A DNA stretch of 64,000 nucleotides from Parasitella parasitica (Eukaryota; Mucoromycota; Mucoromycetes; Mucorales; Mucoraceae): the NCBI GenBank assembly GCA_025201805.1, contig MU619264.1:94195-158194 (forward strand). The letters run 5' to 3'. Positions within the stretch are counted from its first letter, which is position 1; each line of letters starts with the position of its first letter. The notes beneath the pieces were generated by a model. That model saw nothing but the letters and a program-made list of their open reading frames with translations. It made no database searches and was not told the origin of the DNA. Position numbers and translations under genes: made by a program. Below, in pieces: positions 63,734-64,000 of the stretch.

Positions 63734-64000
63734 CTTGATTCAGTGAATTACCAAGAATTGAATATGACATAAAACAAAGTGATGAAATGTAAAAATGCCG
63801 AGTACACGTGCTTGCGTCAGATATCGATGTCCTCCAATGATTGATGGCTTTGCATGGTCACTTGCTTGATACTGGGCAACATTTTCCAATATTTTTTTTT
63901 CAATTAAACAGTTTTATTTCTAGAGAACAATTAGGACAGCAAGCAAATTCCTTTGTCAAGTGCGTTTTCCGCAAGGAGTAGCTGGTCATGTATATTTACC
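63734..64000. other. Right window end, no gene supported
   Basis: Holds the promoter of the PD-(D/E)XK-like gene. At the extreme end the minus strand could carry the last coding bases of a further gene (LTKEFACCPNCSLEI then stop), but this is too short to call. Confidence 0.4.

Overview
The window is nuclear DNA of a filamentous fungus, most likely an early-diverging one (Mucoromycota, probably Mucorales). It is AT-rich. Most genes are broken by many 50-80 bp GT-AG introns, often with a CTAAC-like branch point, and genes lie on both strands with intergenic gaps of 0.1-2.7 kb. The gene content is eukaryotic and fungal: COP9 signalosome, peroxisomal ABC half-transporter, fungal-type F-BAR RhoGAP, GOLD-type OSBP, DRS1-type helicase. 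There is one 15-base N gap (7994-8008), so this is a draft assembly. Exon coordinates were derived by hand from reading-frame continuity and splice consensus. Gene spans run from start codon to stop codon and include introns.

Layout, left third (1-36 kb): a STE20/PAK-like kinase (5' end outside the window); a BAR-SH3 protein of the Rvs167/amphiphysin type; an unidentified antisense ORF next to a broken methyltransferase; CSN7; a 15-exon peroxisomal ABCD transporter; an F-BAR/RhoGAP; eIF5A; an MFS carrier with a polyglutamine tail; a DH-BAR-SH3 RhoGEF; an Nrg1-like zinc-finger protein; an unknown gene; an ankyrin-Nudix NADH pyrophosphatase; a penta-EF-hand protein; a GOLD-PH-ORD oxysterol-binding protein; and a small cytochrome c oxidase subunit 7a-like gene. 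Four of these (kinase, Rvs167, RhoGAP, RhoGEF) belong to the Rho/Cdc42-membrane-curvature-endocytosis module.

Middle (36-54 kb): a stand-alone FAR1-type DNA-binding protein, ribosomal protein L23a/L25, a bacterial-type (probably mitochondrial) alanyl-tRNA synthetase, a zeta-class GST/maleylacetoacetate isomerase, an F-box protein, the DRS1/DDX27 helicase for 60S ribosome assembly, ATP synthase subunit g with a divergent small membrane protein, and a histidine-rich membrane protein.

Right end (54-64 kb): an NTF2/SnoaL-like protein, a UBAC2/Dsc2-type rhomboid with a CUE domain, two decaying genes (a coiled-coil gene and a Tvp38/TMEM64 relic with an in-frame TGA), and a 10-exon gene carrying a PD-(D/E)XK-like motif. 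That last gene is the best candidate for undescribed biology here. No CRISPR array, rRNA, intact tRNA or intact transposon was found.
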